Assembly: GCA_947170265.1 (NCBI GenBank)
Contig: CAMVSV010000022.1
Location: forward strand, 1-38,369
Direction: 5' to 3'
Origin: an uncultured Prevotella sp.
GTDB taxonomy: Bacteria > Bacteroidota > Bacteroidia > Bacteroidales > Bacteroidaceae
DNA: 38,369 nucleotides
The position numbers and the translations under genes are program-made. The stretch's first letter is position 1. Every line of letters starts with the position of its first letter. Positions 14,192 through 23,262 of this stretch are shown piece after piece. The notes beneath the pieces are model-generated. The model worked only from the letters and a program-made list of their open reading frames with translations, was not told where the DNA came from and ran no database searches.

Positions 14192-15373
14192 TTATATCTT
14201 ATGGCTGATGAAGTCGGTCTTTTGTGCTGTTGCATGCTTGATGGTGTACCCTATGTTGTGCCACAGGATGGCAATGTCAAAAGGAAAGACTTTTATCGGG
14301 CTGATATCTTCTTGAAACATTTTCAAGGCTTTATATCCTATTATCGTCCTTGCAATGGCAGTAATGATGAAAGCCACACCGGCAGCTATGGCGACAATCC
14401 ATTGTTGTGTGAAGATGGAGTAGACGAGTGCTGCTATTATGGCTGTCATTGTTGTGTGTAGTGCAATCTGGTCGATATTGAACAGTGTTCTGTGTCTTGA
14501 TGAGCGTTCCATGGCTTTTCTGTTTTCAAGGTAGAATAGATGCTTGTTTTTCCAAGTCTTTGCCGATGGCTGTTGCTCAATCATCCAGCTCTGTGGTGTC
14601 AGCACGAGAGTGGTGTTGGAACTGTTTGCATATTTGTTTACTATGAAGTCATATTCGCCACGCAGGTATTTCAGGTTGCCTCTATAGCCGTCGCCGTTGA
14701 TGAACATGTCCTTGCGGAACATGAGATTGTTGCCGTTGTGGCGATAGGGTGTAGTCTTGAGGTATTCTCTTATGAGATACATCTCCGTGTGCAGGCGTTC
14801 AAAGCGCTTGTAGTCGCTGGTGGCATTGTCGTATGCTGTGTATCCGGCTACGATGTCTATGTTGTCGGAGCAGTGGCTCGCCATGGTCTGAAGCCATTGG
14901 TCAGATGCCGGTGTGCAGGTGATATCGGTTAGCATCACCCACTGCGTCTTGGCAGCTTTTATGCCGAGTGTTATGGCAAGTTTCTTTCTGCTCATGTAAC
15001 GCGACGAATCTGGGATATAGGTGGTGTAGAGATGGCTGTTGCCCTCATATCGCTTCAGTACATCGTCGGTTTCGGAGTCTCCTTTCCATGTGACCACAAT
15101 CATCTGGAAGGGAGCGGGGTAGTCTTGATTAAGAAACATGGGAAGGTTCTGCTCCAGTTCGTAAGCATTCTCGTTTGGAGTGAGAATGATGCTTACCGGT
15201 GGTAGCGTAGCCTTTTGTTGGTCGTTGGCATAATCCGTGGATGCCAACAAGCTTTTGGGCTTTCTGAAAAAGCCGTTGATAAACGGCGTTACCATTGCCA
15301 AGACGACAACGGTAACACTTACTATAATGGTTATATTGTTGAAAACAACGGTTTCCATCATGTTCAATATCAT
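14192..15373 (-). CDS. Membrane-bound family 2 glycosyltransferase
   Basis: A 393-residue protein with an N-terminal membrane segment (about 8-30), a GT2 catalytic domain and two to three C-terminal hydrophobic segments (about 310-360). Family motifs are VSIILTPNENAYELEQNLP, a donor/metal-binding region WVMLTDITCTP (with TD in place of the usual DxD) and a later acidic position in RGEYDFIV. Processive GT2 features such as QxxRW are not obvious. The start may be the second Met pair (MMETVV), four codons downstream. It probably builds a cell-envelope glycan with the half-glycosyltransferase encoded two bases downstream. Gap to lysA is 60 bases. Confidence 0.8.
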   Translation of the reverse strand: MILNMMETVVFNNITIIVSVTVVVLAMVTPFINGFFRKPKSLLASTDYANDQQKATLPPVSIILTPNENAYELEQNLPMFLNQDYPAPFQMIVVTWKGDSETDDVLKRYEGNSHLYTTYIPDSSRYMSRKKLAITLGIKAAKTQWVMLTDITCTPASDQWLQTMASHCSDNIDIVAGYTAYDNATSDYKRFERLHTEMYLIREYLKTTPYRHNGNNLMFRKDMFINGDGYRGNLKYLRGEYDFIVNKYANSSNTTLVLTPQSWMIEQQPSAKTWKNKHLFYLENRKAMERSSRHRTLFNIDQIALHTTMTAIIAALVYSIFTQQWIVAIAAGVAFIITAIARTIIGYKALKMFQEDISPIKVFPFDIAILWHNIGYTIKHATAQKTDFISHKI

Positions 15374-15433
15374 TCTTTAGATGAGGCTCGATGCAGATTA
15401 TTCTGATCAAAGCCAGTGTCTTGTGTTTCGAGA

Positions 15434-16591
15434 CTAAAGCTCTTCTGTGATATAGCCTTTTGGCAACTCCCTGCAGTTGTATTGGCTTGCCATTATCTCA
15501 CCGTAGGCTCCGGCAGAGCGCATGGCAATGAGATCGCCCCTGTGTGCTTTGTTCAGGTCGATGCTTTTTGCAAAAACATCGCTTGACTCACAGATGGGAC
15601 CCACTACGTCATAGGTCTCTGCAGGTTCTTCGCTTGAGATGTTTTCAATCTTGTGGTAAGCCTGATAGAGTGCGGGACGTATGAGGTCGGTCATACCAGC
15701 GTCAACTATGAGGAACTGCTTGGCAGTGCCTTGCTTTATGTAAAGCGTGCGGGTGATGAGCGTTCCCATCTGTGCCACCACGGAACGTCCGAGCTCAAAG
15801 TGCAGCTTCTGACCTTCGCGGAGCTTGAGGTGGCGTGCATAAGTGCTGAAGAACTCTTTGAAGTCGGGTATGGGCATACGGTTGGGATGTTGGTAATCTA
15901 TGCCCAGTCCTCCTCCCACGTTTATGTTCTCAATCTTTATATGTTTCTTCTCAAGTTTGTCCTGAAGGTCGTTTATGCGGTTGCACAGAGCTGCAAAATC
16001 GTCCATGTTGAGTATCTGCGAGCCAATATGGAAATGTAATCCCACGAACCTTACGTTTTTCATCTGCGATGCCTTTTCAATGGCGTTTTCCATTTCCGAC
16101 ATTGCAATGCCGAATTTGTTTTCGGCAAGTCCGGTGGTGATTTTGGCATGTGTATGTGCCCCAACGTCGGGATTTATTCTGAAGCATACAGATGCAACCT
16201 TTCCCTTCTTCTCAGCCAGAGAGTCTATTACCTCCAATTCAGCAATACTTTCCACATTGAAACAAAATATGTCTCTGTCAAGACCAAGGTTTATTTCCCA
16301 GTCGCTTTTTCCTACACCGGCATACACTATCTTTGAGGGAGCGAAGCCTGCTTCTATGCAGCGGCGTATTTCTCCTCCGCTTACGCAGTCAGCTCCGAGC
16401 CCTGACTGGCAGATGATGTTTAGAATTTTGGGGTTGGCATTGGCTTTGATGGCGTAGTGCACAACGAAGTTCTTGTGTCTGCCAGCTTCTTCTTGTATCG
16501 TGCGGAGTGTTTTGCGCAGCAGCTCCGTGTCGTAGTAGTAGAACGGAGTCTGCAGCGTTTGGAATTTCTCGATTGGGAATGTTCCTTTCAT
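15434..16591 (-). CDS. lysA: Diaminopimelate decarboxylase
   Basis: PLP enzyme for the last step of lysine synthesis (meso-diaminopimelate to lysine). The PLP lysine is in YAIKANANPKIL (near residue 49). HFHIGSQI and the glycine-rich NVGGGLGIDYQHP are conserved. The C-terminal CESSDVF and AGAYGEIMAS contribute to the second subunit's active site. The 385-residue length is usual. It follows the aspartokinase gene (73-base gap), joining the first and last steps of the lysine pathway. Confidence 0.97.
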   Translation of the reverse strand: MKGTFPIEKFQTLQTPFYYYDTELLRKTLRTIQEEAGRHKNFVVHYAIKANANPKILNIICQSGLGADCVSGGEIRRCIEAGFAPSKIVYAGVGKSDWEINLGLDRDIFCFNVESIAELEVIDSLAEKKGKVASVCFRINPDVGAHTHAKITTGLAENKFGIAMSEMENAIEKASQMKNVRFVGLHFHIGSQILNMDDFAALCNRINDLQDKLEKKHIKIENINVGGGLGIDYQHPNRMPIPDFKEFFSTYARHLKLREGQKLHFELGRSVVAQMGTLITRTLYIKQGTAKQFLIVDAGMTDLIRPALYQAYHKIENISSEEPAETYDVVGPICESSDVFAKSIDLNKAHRGDLIAMRSAGAYGEIMASQYNCRELPKGYITEEL

Positions 16592-16664
16592 CGTCTTATG
16601 TATTGTTTATGTGTTGCTTATTTATTGGAAAGTGTAGACTGGGTTGCTGAGGAAATTTAGGGAT

Positions 16665-17987
16665 TTATTCCTTGTTGAACAATTCTGCGCTGAGTGACTG
16701 CAGGGCACGTTTCTTGTCCATCTCCTTGATGAGGAATGAGATGTTGTAGTTGCTTCCGCCATAGCTGATCATCCTTACGGGGATGTTTTTCATGGCTTCG
16801 AGTGCTAGGGTCTCAAATCCGAGGTTGCTCCAGTCAAGGTCGCCCACCACACAGATGATGCACATATCGGCATCGACAGTGACCGTTCCATACTTCTTCA
16901 GTTCGTCTACGATTTCGTTGAGATGGGTGTCGTTGTCAATGCTTACCGACACTCCCACTTCGCTGGTGGCTATCATGTCAATAGGTGTCTGGTAGCTTTC
17001 GAATATCTCAAATACCTTGCGCAGGAAGCCTGTGGCGAGAAGCATACGGCTTGACTTTATCTTTATGGCAGTGATGTTGTCTTTTGCTGCCACGGCCTTT
17101 ATTTTTCCTCTCACGAGCACGTTGTCGATGATAGTACCTTCGGCTTCGGGCTCCATGGTGTTTTTCAGTCTCACGGGTATGCCGGCATATTTGGCAGGCT
17201 GAACACATGTGGGGTGCAGGATTTTTGCACCGAAATATGCCAACTCGGCAGCTTCCTCGAAATTCAGCTGTCTCACGGCTTCGGTCTTGTCAACTATACG
17301 GGGATCGTTGTTGTGCATACCGTCAATGTCGGTCCATATCTGTATCTCCTCCACACCGAGGGCTGCTCCTACGAGAGATGCGGTATAGTCGCTGCCTCCG
17401 CGTTGCAGGTTGTCAACCTCTCCGTAGGCATTTCTGCAGATGAAGCCTTGAGTGATGTAAATCTGGTTGCCTTCGTTTTCTGCCATCAGGGCAACGAGTT
17501 TCTCTTTGATATACTGTGGGTCGGGTTCGGCGTTCTTGTCGGTACGCATGAAGTCAAGTGCCGACAGCAACACTGCCTTTATGCCTTGTTCCTGCAGATA
17601 GTTCACCACCATGTTGGTAGAGATAATCTCGCCCTGAGCCACGATGCTCTTTTCTTCAAAGCTGGTGAAGAGATCTTTCGTGAATGTGCGGAGGTAGTTG
17701 AACTCGTCTTCGAGAAACTGACGGGTCTTCTCTTTATACTCGTTGGTGGAATAGAGCTCGTCAAGATAACCCAGATATTTCCTTTCAAGGTTGTTTATCA
17801 CCTCATTGGCTCCTTCCGGGTTCTTCTTATAGAGATAGTCAGAGATTTCCAATAGAGTGTTTGTTGTGCCACTCATGGCAGAGAGCACTACGAATGTGGG
17901 TTCTCCCGACTTTGTTACCAGTGAGGAAACGTTTTTCATCCGTTCGGGACTGCCTACGGATGTTCCTCCGAATTTCATTACTTTCAT
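16665..17987 (-). CDS. Aspartokinase (monofunctional)
   Basis: Phosphorylates aspartate, the entry step to lysine, threonine, methionine and diaminopimelate. The N-terminus MKVMKFGGTSVG is the classical signature. RGGSDYTASLVGAALG and IWTDIDGMHNNDPRIV form the kinase site. Tandem ACT-type regulatory domains fill about 300-440 (IKIKSSRML, TSEVGVSVSIDND, ICVVGDLDW), so end-product feedback is likely. At 440 residues no homoserine dehydrogenase domain is fused. Proximity to lysA (73 bases) suggests a lysine-sensitive isozyme, which is inference. It starts 26 bases after the FtsE-like gene. Confidence 0.95.
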   Translation of the reverse strand: MKVMKFGGTSVGSPERMKNVSSLVTKSGEPTFVVLSAMSGTTNTLLEISDYLYKKNPEGANEVINNLERKYLGYLDELYSTNEYKEKTRQFLEDEFNYLRTFTKDLFTSFEEKSIVAQGEIISTNMVVNYLQEQGIKAVLLSALDFMRTDKNAEPDPQYIKEKLVALMAENEGNQIYITQGFICRNAYGEVDNLQRGGSDYTASLVGAALGVEEIQIWTDIDGMHNNDPRIVDKTEAVRQLNFEEAAELAYFGAKILHPTCVQPAKYAGIPVRLKNTMEPEAEGTIIDNVLVRGKIKAVAAKDNITAIKIKSSRMLLATGFLRKVFEIFESYQTPIDMIATSEVGVSVSIDNDTHLNEIVDELKKYGTVTVDADMCIICVVGDLDWSNLGFETLALEAMKNIPVRMISYGGSNYNISFLIKEMDKKRALQSLSAELFNKE

Positions 17988-18013
17988 AGCTGTATCTATT
18001 TGAGTGTTGTTTT

Positions 18014-18781
18014 TTATTGTTCGTTTTCTGTTGTGTCTTCTGTAGCTGTTGTGTTTTCGTCTTGCGCCTCCGATTCCAGTTCCTTGAGGAGCTCTGCGTC
18101 GTGGAACTCATCGGTTACGTTGCTTATGACACCTTCCTTGCACCTGTATACTATTCCAGGGAACTGCTGGAGCAGATGCACGTTGTGGGTAGACATCACC
18201 ACTGCCGTTCCTTCATGGCATATTTTCTGCAGAAGGGTTACAATGGCTGCTGCCGTTTCGGGGTCAAGGTTGCCGGTAGGCTCGTCGGCGATGATAATCT
18301 TTGGTTTGTTAAGCAGTGCGCGTGCTATGGCTATGCGCTGCTGCTCGCCACCTGAGAGCTCGTGTGGCAGTTTGTCTTTCTTGTCTGCCATGCCGACAAG
18401 TGTGAGCACCTCATCTATTCGCTCGTTGATTTCCGACTTTTTCTTCCATCCTGTGGCTTTGAGCACGAACTTCAGGTTCTTGAGCACCGTTCTGTCGTGC
18501 AGCAGTTGGAAATCCTGAAAGATTATACCCATCTGCTTGCGCAGTGCCGGCACTTTGCTCCTCTTTATGGGCAGTAGGCTTACTCCCAGCACTTCTGCTT
18601 GTTCGGCATCGCTCTTGTCGATGTCAAGCTCACAGTAGATGGTTTTCAGCAGTGAGCTCTTTCCTGAGCCCACCCTGCCGATGAGATATATAAACTGTCC
18701 TTCATCGGCTGTGAAGGTCACGTCCTTGAGTATTAGTTTCTCGTCTTGATAAATGTTGACGTTCTTATAGTTTATGAGCAT
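18014..18781 (-). CDS. FtsE-like ABC transporter ATP-binding protein
   Basis: ABC ATPase of 255 residues. Walker A is GRVGSGKSS, Q-loop MGIIFQDFQLL, signature LSGGEQQRIAIARALL, Walker B IIIADEPTGNLD and the switch His in STHNVHLL. The sequence is closest in style to FtsE, partner of FtsX in division and cell-wall hydrolase control, but no FtsX-like permease is present in the window. The C-terminus (about 222-255) is an acidic, Glu/Thr-rich tail without domain character. It lies between hisIE (30 bases) and aspartokinase (26 bases), so it is likely co-transcribed. Confidence 0.85.
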   Translation of the reverse strand: MLINYKNVNIYQDEKLILKDVTFTADEGQFIYLIGRVGSGKSSLLKTIYCELDIDKSDAEQAEVLGVSLLPIKRSKVPALRKQMGIIFQDFQLLHDRTVLKNLKFVLKATGWKKKSEINERIDEVLTLVGMADKKDKLPHELSGGEQQRIAIARALLNKPKIIIADEPTGNLDPETAAAIVTLLQKICHEGTAVVMSTHNVHLLQQFPGIVYRCKEGVISNVTDEFHDAELLKELESEAQDENTTATEDTTENEQ

Positions 18782-18811
18782 TGCAACTATATTTTTGTCG
18801 TTACTGTTACT

Positions 18812-19450
18812 TTACTGCTTGCTTTTCATTGTCCGGCGGGCTTTGTCCCATTCGGGGTCATGGCGTTTTCTGAGCTCGTTAGCCACATCTTCTATTCTCA
18901 GTCCTTTGCTTGTGAGCATCACAATGAGGTGATAGAACATGTCGGAAGCCTCATAAATGAGTTGCTCATTGGTACCGTTGGTGGCTTCAATGACAGTTTC
19001 CAGTGCTTCCTCTCCCACTTTCTGTGCTATCTTGTTTATGCCTTTGCGAAACAGACTGGTGGTATATGAGTTTTCCGGCATTTCCTCATGGCGCTTCTCT
19101 ATGAAGTCTTGCAGCTCGGAGAGGAAGTTCAGCGGTGAGTCGATGTTGTCTTCTCCCCAGCATGTGTCTGTTCCAGTGTGACATGTCGGACCTACGGGGT
19201 TGACTTTTACGAGCAGAGTGTCGTTGTCGCAGTCGTTCTTTATGCTTACGAGGTTGAGATAATTGCCCGATGTCTCTCCCTTGGTCCATAGCTGGTTGCG
19301 TGTGCGGCTCCAGAATGTCACCTTTCCCGTGCTGACGGTCTTGTCGTATGCCTCTTTGTTCATGAAGCCAAGCATCAACACGTTTTTTGTCTTCGCATCT
19401 TGAATGATGGCTGGCACAAGCCCGTCCATCTTGTTGAAGTCTATTTCCAT
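18812..19450 (-). CDS. hisIE: Bifunctional phosphoribosyl-AMP cyclohydrolase / phosphoribosyl-ATP pyrophosphatase
   Basis: Steps two and three of histidine synthesis in one protein. The cyclohydrolase (about 1-110) has GFMNKEAYDKT, TFWSRTRNQLWTKGETSGN and the metal-binding CDNDTLLVKV with GPTCHTGTDTCW. The pyrophosphatase (about 115-205) has NSYTTSLFRKGINKIAQKVG, EEALETVIEA and EASDMFYHLIVML. The 212-residue length is standard. It starts four bases after the hisA-hisF stop, so it is translated in step with it. Confidence 0.96.
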   Translation of the reverse strand: MEIDFNKMDGLVPAIIQDAKTKNVLMLGFMNKEAYDKTVSTGKVTFWSRTRNQLWTKGETSGNYLNLVSIKNDCDNDTLLVKVNPVGPTCHTGTDTCWGEDNIDSPLNFLSELQDFIEKRHEEMPENSYTTSLFRKGINKIAQKVGEEALETVIEATNGTNEQLIYEASDMFYHLIVMLTSKGLRIEDVANELRKRHDPEWDKARRTMKSKQ

Positions 19451-19454
19451 TTTA

Positions 19455-20933
19455 CTATATTCTTACTCTTATACCTTCTTTTCTTAAATAACTCTTCAGT
19501 TCGGGAATACCAATCTCTCCGAAGTGGAACACGCTGGCTGCCAGGGCGGCATCAGCTCTTCCAATGGTGAACGCATCGCGGAAATCTTCCATCTTTCCTG
19601 CTCCTCCGCTGGCGATAATAGGTATGGGAAGACGTTCAGCCAGTGTGGCGAGGGCTTCGTTGGCGAAACCTTGCTTCACACCGTCGTGGTTCATCGATGT
19701 GAAGAGTATCTCTCCGGCTCCGCGTTGGGCAGCCTCCTCTGCCCATTCGAAAAGTCCACGTTGGGTGCGTTCCCTTCCGCCTTTCACATAGCAGTTCCAC
19801 CCGTCTTCGTCGAGTCGGGCATCTATGGCAACAACGCACACTTGCGAACCAAAGTGGCTCGTTATCTCGTCGATTAGTTCAGGACGTCTCAGAGCAGCAC
19901 TGTTTATGCTTACCTTGTCGGCTCCGGCATGTAGCATGCGCTCCACGTCGCTCAGTTCGTTAATTCCTCCACCTACGGTGAAAGGGATGTTAACTTCTCT
20001 TGCCACGCGCTCCACCATGTCAGTAAAAGTCTTTCTGCGCTCATACGAGGCTGTGATGTCGAGAAACACCAGCTCGTCGGCACCGGCTCTGCTATATGCC
20101 TTTCCCAGTTCCACAGGATCACCGGCACTTCTGAGGTTGACGAAGTTTGTCCCTTTTACCGTCTCTCCGTCTTTCACGTCAAGACAGGGTATTATTCTTT
20201 TTGCCAGACCATGGCTCGGCATCAGCAGGCGGGCGGTGTCTATGCGTCCCTCATAGTAGGCTTTGCCGAAAACCACTGCCGGTATGCCTTCGTTTTCAAG
20301 GTTCTTTATGTCTTCCGTAGCCGACACACCACCACTTGCTATGAGATGCATGTCGGGAAATTCACTCATGATGGTCTTGTACAGCTCAATGGCTGGGCCT
20401 GCGAGTGTCCCGTCTTTGCTTATCTCGGTGCACAGCACGTTTTTCACTCCTCTGTCTACATATCTCTTCAGAAACGGGAGAAGTCCTTCCTCGGAATCTT
20501 CTTTCCATCCGTTGATGCTTATTTTCCCATTTCTCACATCGGCACCAAGTATCAGTCTGTCGGCACCGTATTTGTCAAGCCATGTCATGAAGAGCTCGGG
20601 CTCGGTCACGGCTATGCTTCCCACTGTCACCATGTGGGCTCCTGCCGCAAAGGCTTTCTCAATGTCTTCCTCTGTCTTTATGCCTCCTCCGAAGTCTACT
20701 ATGAGATTGGTGGCAGTTGTTATGGCTTTGAGAACTTGGTCGTTGACAATGTGTTTCGACTTGGCACCGTCGAGGTCTACTACATGCAGTCTACGAAATC
20801 CCAGCCGCTCAAACTCTCTTGCCTGTGCCACCGGGTCTTCGTTGTATATTGTTTTCTGTGTGTAGTCGCCTTTAGTGAGCCTCACGCATTTGCCGTCTAT
20901 GAGGTCAATGGCTGGAATCAGTTCTATGTTCAT
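19455..20933 (-). CDS. hisA-hisF: Fused HisA-HisF (isomerase plus imidazole glycerol phosphate synthase cyclase)
   Basis: One uninterrupted frame of 492 codons encodes two complete (beta/alpha)8 barrels. Residues 1-240 are HisA (ProFAR isomerase) with both catalytic acids: D10 in IPAIDLIDG and D132 in LGADVRNG. Residues about 242-492 are HisF with D252 in [10 protein letters not shown] and D371 in [11 protein letters not shown], at spacing equal to D11 and D130 of the classical enzyme. The junction is [20 protein letters not shown]; no stop separates the parts. An ATG at codon 238 (position 20222) could allow separate HisF initiation. It follows hisH by eight bases, so the HisH partner of the cyclase half is made next to it. 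Both active sites look intact. Confidence 0.95.
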   Translation of the reverse strand: MNIELIPAIDLIDGKCVRLTKGDYTQKTIYNEDPVAQAREFERLGFRRLHVVDLDGAKSKHIVNDQVLKAITTATNLIVDFGGGIKTEEDIEKAFAAGAHMVTVGSIAVTEPELFMTWLDKYGADRLILGADVRNGKISINGWKEDSEEGLLPFLKRYVDRGVKNVLCTEISKDGTLAGPAIELYKTIMSEFPDMHLIASGGVSATEDIKNLENEGIPAVVFGKAYYEGRIDTARLLMPSHGLAKRIIPCLDVKDGETVKGTNFVNLRSAGDPVELGKAYSRAGADELVFLDITASYERRKTFTDMVERVAREVNIPFTVGGGINELSDVERMLHAGADKVSINSAALRRPELIDEITSHFGSQVCVVAIDARLDEDGWNCYVKGGRERTQRGLFEWAEEAAQRGAGEILFTSMNHDGVKQGFANEALATLAERLPIPIIASGGAGKMEDFRDAFTIGRADAALAASVFHFGEIGIPELKSYLRKEGIRVRI

Positions 20934-20941
20934 GGTTGTTC

Positions 20942-21538
20942 TCAGTATTCCAGTTCCAGGAAGTTTCTTAGTATTGTTTCACCTACGGCTCCGCTCTTCT
21001 CCGGGTGGAACTGGCAGGCGTAGAAGTTGTCTCTGTTGAGTGCCGCCGAATAGTGTTCTATGTAGTTGGCTTCAGCAATGGTGTCTTCGCATAGGGGCAC
21101 ATAGTAGCTGTGAACGAAGTATACGAAGGCATCGTCGCCGAGGTTTTTGAACAGTGGTGACGACGTGTTGGTGATGTTGTTCCATCCCATGGCAGGCACT
21201 TTGTCTTCGTGGCGAATTGGCTGGAAGCGTTTCACGTCGGTGTCAAATACTCCGATACAATCGGTGTCGCCTTCTTCAGAGTGACGGCACAGCAGCTGTT
21301 GTCCCACGCAGATGCCCAGCACCGGTTGTCTGAGGTCTTTTATCAGCTTGTCGAGTGAGTGCTGACGCAGATACCTCATGCAGTTGCTGGCTTCTCCCTG
21401 TCCTGGGAAAATCACCCTGTCAGCCTTCATCAGCTGTTCCCTGTCGTCGGTGAGCAGTGGTTCTGCTCCCAGTCGTCTGATGGCATTGACTACAGAGTAG
21501 ATGTTTCCGGCATTGTATTTAACTATTGCTATTTGCAT
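20942..21538 (-). CDS. hisH: Imidazole glycerol phosphate synthase, glutaminase subunit
   Basis: Class I glutamine amidotransferase that feeds ammonia to HisF. The nucleophile is the Cys of GICVGQQLL; the His and Glu lie in CQFHPEKSG. The N-terminal YNAGNIYSV and oxyanion PGQGEAS loop are also seen. The 198-residue length is normal. It is the first gene of the his block; the start codon lies 64 bases downstream of a consensus promoter box (21603-21610). Confidence 0.96.
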   Translation of the reverse strand: MQIAIVKYNAGNIYSVVNAIRRLGAEPLLTDDREQLMKADRVIFPGQGEASNCMRYLRQHSLDKLIKDLRQPVLGICVGQQLLCRHSEEGDTDCIGVFDTDVKRFQPIRHEDKVPAMGWNNITNTSSPLFKNLGDDAFVYFVHSYYVPLCEDTIAEANYIEHYSAALNRDNFYACQFHPEKSGAVGETILRNFLELEY

Positions 21539-21602
21539 TCTATGGTGCTATGTATTCTTTGTTGTTGTTATGGAGCGTACACCTTATTATATTATATAGG
21601 TG

Positions 21603-21610
21603 CAAATATA
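21603..21610 (-). promoter_or_regulatory. -7 promoter element of the hisH-hisAF-hisIE block
   Basis: TATATTTG on the minus strand matches TAnnTTTG. Just downstream, 21580-21602 can form a small A/T-rich hairpin (CACCT with AGGTG) at the very 5' end of the mRNA. No histidine-rich leader peptide is visible before hisH. Confidence 0.6.
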
Positions 21611-21695
21611 TACAAAAATATCGAGATTGAAGTCAGGATAAGTGAAAATGACATTCAATATACCGTTCTCTGCCTCACGGAGTGTATCTCAGTTG

Positions 21696-22559
21696 TCAGC
21701 TGAAGATGATGGTTTTGTTCTTGTAGGTGAGTATCTTACGCTCGATATGCTTGGAAACGGCTCTCGAGAGCACTATCTTCTCAAGGTCTTTGCCTTTGAG
21801 CACGAGGCTCTCGGGCGTGTCTTTGTGGGTTATTCGTGCCACGTCTTGCTCTATGATTGGTCCGGCATCGAGCTCGGCGGTGACATAGTGGCTTGTGGCT
21901 CCAATGATTTTCACACCTCTCTCCCATGCCTGGTGATATGGCTTGGCACCAATGAATGCGGGCAGGAACGAGTGGTGGATGTTTATGATGTGGTGGGGAT
22001 ATTGTGCTATCATGTCGTCAGAGATAATCTGCATGTAGCGAGCCAGCACTATGAATGTTATGCGGTGTTCCTTGAGCAGTGCCATCTCTGCCTGTTCCAC
22101 CTCGGCTTTGTTGGAGTGGTCTTTCTTTATGCTCCACACATGATAGGGAATGCCAAACTGGTCTGCCACATAGCGTAGGTCTTCGTGGTTGCTTACGATA
22201 CATGGTATGTCGCAGTTGAACTCTCCGGCTTTCCAGCGTGCCAGCAGGTCATACAGGCAATGGCTCATTTTCGAAACGAAGATAGCCATGCGTGGACGCT
22301 CGTCGCTGAAATAGAGCTTTGAGGTGAGCTCGTATCTCTGTGCATAGAGGGTCTGAATGTATTCGTTTATTTTCTCGCGGGGAATCATGAATGTGTCGAG
22401 TTCCCACTCTATACGCATGAAGAACATTCCGTCCTCATGGTCCACATATTGGTCAAGGTATACTATGTTTCCCTTGTTATCGGTTATGAACTTTGTTATC
22501 TCTGATATGATGCCTGGCTGGTCTTGGCAGTGCAGGAGTAGAATTGCTGTCGGTGTCAT
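21696..22559 (-). CDS. purU: Formyltetrahydrofolate deformylase
   Basis: Hydrolyses 10-formyl-tetrahydrofolate to formate and tetrahydrofolate, balancing one-carbon pools. The N-terminal ACT domain (about 1-85) starts LLHCQDQPGIISEIT. The catalytic formyltransferase domain has NIHHSFLPAFIGAKPY (Asn and His of the active site) and ATSHYVTAELDAGPII with the catalytic Asp. The start at 22559 gives 287 residues and the usual N-terminus. Longer frames to 22586 or 22637 are open, but the latter lies upstream of the promoter at 22608-22615 and cannot be the start. Confidence 0.94.
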   Translation of the reverse strand: MTPTAILLLHCQDQPGIISEITKFITDNKGNIVYLDQYVDHEDGMFFMRIEWELDTFMIPREKINEYIQTLYAQRYELTSKLYFSDERPRMAIFVSKMSHCLYDLLARWKAGEFNCDIPCIVSNHEDLRYVADQFGIPYHVWSIKKDHSNKAEVEQAEMALLKEHRITFIVLARYMQIISDDMIAQYPHHIINIHHSFLPAFIGAKPYHQAWERGVKIIGATSHYVTAELDAGPIIEQDVARITHKDTPESLVLKGKDLEKIVLSRAVSKHIERKILTYKNKTIIFS

Positions 22560-22607
22560 TTTCCCTTTTCTTGTATTCCTTTGCATGAGGCGTGTTATAA
22601 TTTCCTG

Positions 22608-22615
22608 CAAAGGTA
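22608..22615 (-). promoter_or_regulatory. -7 promoter element of purU
   Basis: TACCTTTG on the minus strand matches TAnnTTTG, 48 bases before the chosen purU start. It falls inside the longest open frame and therefore excludes the upstream start at 22637. Confidence 0.65.
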
Positions 22616-22713
22616 GCAATAAACTTTCAGAAAACAATGTTTTTCTGTATAATTATGTGAAAATGAACTTTTGACATTTGCTAATGGTGTGAAAATGTCA
22701 GTTTTTTCTTCTT

Positions 22714-23262
22714 TCAGTCGTCATCGTGAGTTTTGAGGATGATGCTCGTGGCTCCTATGGTGAAGAGTGTGCCGTGGTCTATGACGCGCCGTTCGCGATC
22801 TCCGAGAATTTCGTTGTCTACAAAGGTGCCTGTGTAACTCGGACCGTCGCGCAGTATGTATTTGAGGTTCCCTTTCTTGTCACGGCTCACGGTTATCACG
22901 CAGTGGGTCATGTCAACGCTGGGGTCTACTGTCTCAATGGGACAGTTTATGTTGTTTCCTTTCTGGTAGCGTCCAATGATGTTGTCGCCCATAGTGAGTG
23001 GAATGACTTGCTTGTAGTGGAACACGTTTTCTATCACTATGAGCCATCCCACTGGTTTGTCGTTGCCGGCGGTGATTTGTGAGTCTTCCGTTGTCTGGCT
23101 TCCGGCTTTCTGGTCTTTTGCAAAAAGCCTTGACTGTCCCATCCTCACCCCAAACTGTTTGTTGCACTCCGGGCAGGTGAAGATGAGTGTTTGTCCTTGT
23201 TGATATTTTGTTTCATCAAAGGTGATGAAGTGGTCGCATTTCGGGCACCGTACTCTTTTCAT
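22714..23262 (-). CDS. Zinc-ribbon plus FHA domain protein
   Basis: A 182-residue predicted cytoplasmic protein. The N-terminus is a zinc ribbon with paired CPKC (C6, C9) and CPEC (C30, C33). The C-terminal half (about 85-180) is an FHA domain, a phosphothreonine-binding fold: IIGRYQKGNNINCPI has the conserved GR, DMTHCVITV the serine/His-like loop, and YTGTFVDNEIL the N-binding loop. It overlaps the stop of the upstream HU/SPOR gene by four bases (ATGA), so the two are coupled. A signalling or scaffolding role with that membrane protein is inferred; a Ser/Thr kinase is not seen in the window. Confidence 0.85.
   Translation of the reverse strand: MKRVRCPKCDHFITFDETKYQQGQTLIFTCPECNKQFGVRMGQSRLFAKDQKAGSQTTEDSQITAGNDKPVGWLIVIENVFHYKQVIPLTMGDNIIGRYQKGNNINCPIETVDPSVDMTHCVITVSRDKKGNLKYILRDGPSYTGTFVDNEILGDRERRVIDHGTLFTIGATSIILKTHDDD

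Noticed and set aside
19455..20933. HisA-HisF fusion as a simple sequencing error
   Set aside because: The reading frame is continuous through the junction, both halves are full length with intact catalytic residues, and no single-base error would be needed or suggested; still, read-level checking is advised in the finding.
20211..21023. Plus-strand frame of 270 codons
   Set aside because: Antisense to hisA-hisF and hisH, both unmistakable on the minus strand.
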